Shown one piece after another: positions 63,053 to 64,000 of a stretch of DNA of 64,000 bases. The number at the start of each line of letters is the position of its first letter. Position 1 is the first letter of the stretch. The translations under genes were made by a program, and so were the position numbers. The notes beneath the pieces are model-generated. The model made no database searches. It was not told the DNA's origin and saw only the letters and a program-made list of their open reading frames with translations. Source of the DNA: Lysinibacillus cavernae (GTDB lineage Bacteria > Bacillota > Bacilli > Bacillales_A > Planococcaceae); the NCBI RefSeq assembly GCF_009724685.1, contig NZ_WMEF01000002.1:496001-560000 (forward strand), written 5' to 3'.

Positions 63053-63619
63053 ATGAATCAAAAACGTGTGATTGAAGTAGCTGCAACATTATTTTTAGAA
63101 AAAGGGTTTGCTTATACAAGCATGGATGAACTAGTTCGTGTAAGCAAAGTTTCAAAGTCTAATGTGTATTATCACTTCTCTAATAAGGAAGAATTGTTGG
63201 AAGGGGTCGTTGATTATTGGATTGAAATGTATCAATCTGCAATTGATGGCTTACTATCTCAAAACCAATTATTAGTTGAAGATCGTATCCAACTGTTTTT
63301 AAAGCAATTATCACAAGGAGTTCAGACGAGAGAGTATAAGGGGAGCTGTCCATTTATTACACTTTATATTCAAAGCCCTACAAATGCCACAAAAGTAAAA
63401 GAAAAAATAGGTCTTTTCTTTATAGGATTACAAACAAAAGTTTCTCTATTACTTAAACAAGGGGTAGAGAATGGTGAATTTAGAAAGACAATTAATATTG
63501 ACGAGGTTGCATCTCTTTTTATTACAAATCTTGAAGGAGCGCTATTTATTTCAGAAACACTGAAGGATGCAACTGTAATCATGAAAACAGCAGATCATTT
63601 TTTTAACTTGCTTCGATAA
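63053..63619 (+). CDS. TetR-family transcriptional regulator
   Basis: A 188-residue repressor. The N-terminal HTH is FLEKGFAYTSMDELVRVSKV followed by SKSNVYYHFSNKEELL; the rest is a helical ligand-binding domain that includes GSCPFITLYIQS, as in the YcdC/AcrR-like group with a C-terminal TetR_C domain. An ATG at 63035 shares the frame but touches the operator; AAAGGG before the ATG at 63053 is the better ribosome binding site. Operators before itself and before the next gene imply joint repression. Confidence 0.92.
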   Translation: MNQKRVIEVAATLFLEKGFAYTSMDELVRVSKVSKSNVYYHFSNKEELLEGVVDYWIEMYQSAIDGLLSQNQLLVEDRIQLFLKQLSQGVQTREYKGSCPFITLYIQSPTNATKVKEKIGLFFIGLQTKVSLLLKQGVENGEFRKTINIDEVASLFITNLEGALFISETLKDATVIMKTADHFFNLLR

Positions 63620-63644
63620 AAGAAGCATTTTTTTTACATCAAAT

Positions 63645-63662
63645 TAGTACTGAATAGTACTA
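63645..63662. promoter_or_regulatory. TetR-type operator 2
   Basis: TAGTACTGAATAGTACTA has the same half-sites and spacing as operator 1 and lies 15 bases before the SDR start codon, overlapping its leader. Confidence 0.85.
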
Positions 63663-63676
63663 AAAGGAGGATTTAT

Positions 63677-64000
63677 ATGAAAACAGTATTTTTAACTGGT
63701 GGAACAGGTTTTATTGGAAAGCAATTAGTGAAGGAATTAGCCAAAGAGCAGGTTACAATTCTTTTATTAGTGAGATCGAAAAGTAAAGCAACACGCATTT
63801 TTCAAGAAAGAGGCCTCTTAAAAGAGGCAGTTATGCACTTTATTGAAGGTGATTTGACTAAAATAGACTTAGGTTTAAGTGCTGAAGATAAGGAGTGGGT
63901 ATTGAAAACGGATGTGATTATTCACGCAGGAGGCCCCATGGATATTCAAGCGACAAGCAAAGAGGCAGCTTCCGTATTTTTGAATGGTGCCCAACATATT
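63677..64000 (+). CDS. SDR / thioester-reductase-like NAD(P)-binding protein (partial)
   Basis: ATG behind AAAAGGAGGATTT opens an uncut frame to the window end (108 residues). MKTVFLTGGTGFIGKQLVKE is an extended-SDR nucleotide-binding start, followed by LLVRSKSKATRIF, IEGDLTKIDLGL and VIIHAGG. The pattern fits the NAD(P)-binding domain of thioester reductases and fatty acyl reductases or epimerase-like proteins. Controlled by the TetR gene just upstream, judging from the shared operators. Confidence 0.88.
   Translation, partial: MKTVFLTGGTGFIGKQLVKELAKEQVTILLLVRSKSKATRIFQERGLLKEAVMHFIEGDLTKIDLGLSAEDKEWVLKTDVIIHAGGPMDIQATSKEAASVFLNGAQHI

Noticed and set aside
1..64000. Prophage, tRNA or rRNA genes
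   Set aside because: I found no structural phage genes, no tRNA cloverleaf and no rRNA-like stretch while reading; a tRNA search tool could still change this.

Overview
The window looks like chromosomal DNA of a low-GC Gram-positive, most likely a Lysinibacillus-type member of the Bacillales. Grounds: AT-rich sequence, strong GGAGG-type ribosome binding sites, many TTG/GTG starts, and Bacillus-type families (MmgE/PrpD, NrdHIEF, YfmQ, YqhV-like DUF2619, BdbC/BdbD, DUF3888). The genus is an inference; no rRNA or tRNA gene is present.

Region 1 (0.9-14.6 kb) is built around three cobalamin riboswitches. The first precedes a six-gene operon: methylcitrate synthase, MmgE/PrpD dehydratase, methylisocitrate lyase, acyl-CoA dehydrogenase, enoyl-CoA hydratase and 3-hydroxyacyl-CoA hydrolase. 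The third precedes nrdH-nrdI-nrdE-nrdF-dut, a B12-independent class Ib ribonucleotide reductase. The second now leads into a truncated gene and an unrecognised one. Each is followed by a Rho-independent terminator, so B12 should switch these genes off. The logic is a set of B12-independent bypass enzymes used when B12 is scarce.

Region 2 (14.7-29.2 kb) holds a VanRS-like two-component system, an SRPBCC protein, a MerR-controlled MFS pump, a WYL regulator divergent from an AlkC-type alkylation repair gene, a Crp-like regulator divergent from a nucleoside hydrolase/ribokinase pair, an HD phosphohydrolase, a DinB-fold protein and a secreted DUF3888 protein.

Region 3 (29.3-36.4 kb) is a metal/thiol island. 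It has relics of an arsenic-type flavoprotein and acetyltransferase, a methyltransferase-ccdA-bdbC-bdbD operon, and, divergently, a CmtR-like regulator with a CadA-type P-ATPase. Part of this island exists as a decayed duplicate at 20.7-20.9 kb. Region 4 (36.5-46.9 kb) has deoC, an aldehyde dehydrogenase, yfmQ, a YjcD-like helicase, a DUF2619 protein and several gene relics.

Region 5 (47.2-60 kb) is the most unusual part. Single, functionally unrelated small genes (lipoprotein, kinase, DJ-1/PfpI, VOC, methyltransferase, hydrolase, cold-shock, GNAT) are mostly in one orientation and are separated by copies of a roughly 75-bp imperfect palindrome lying just after the stop codons. The left end carries the relic of a tyrosine recombinase. 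The layout resembles an integron-like cassette array or a MITE-driven island. Many genes here are broken by point stops, frameshifts or insertion sequences, and two have short leader peptides with hairpins.

Region 6 (60.5-64 kb) holds an ECF sigma/anti-sigma pair with a candidate autoregulated promoter, and a TetR regulator with matching palindromic operators before itself and before a thioester-reductase-like SDR gene that runs off the window.
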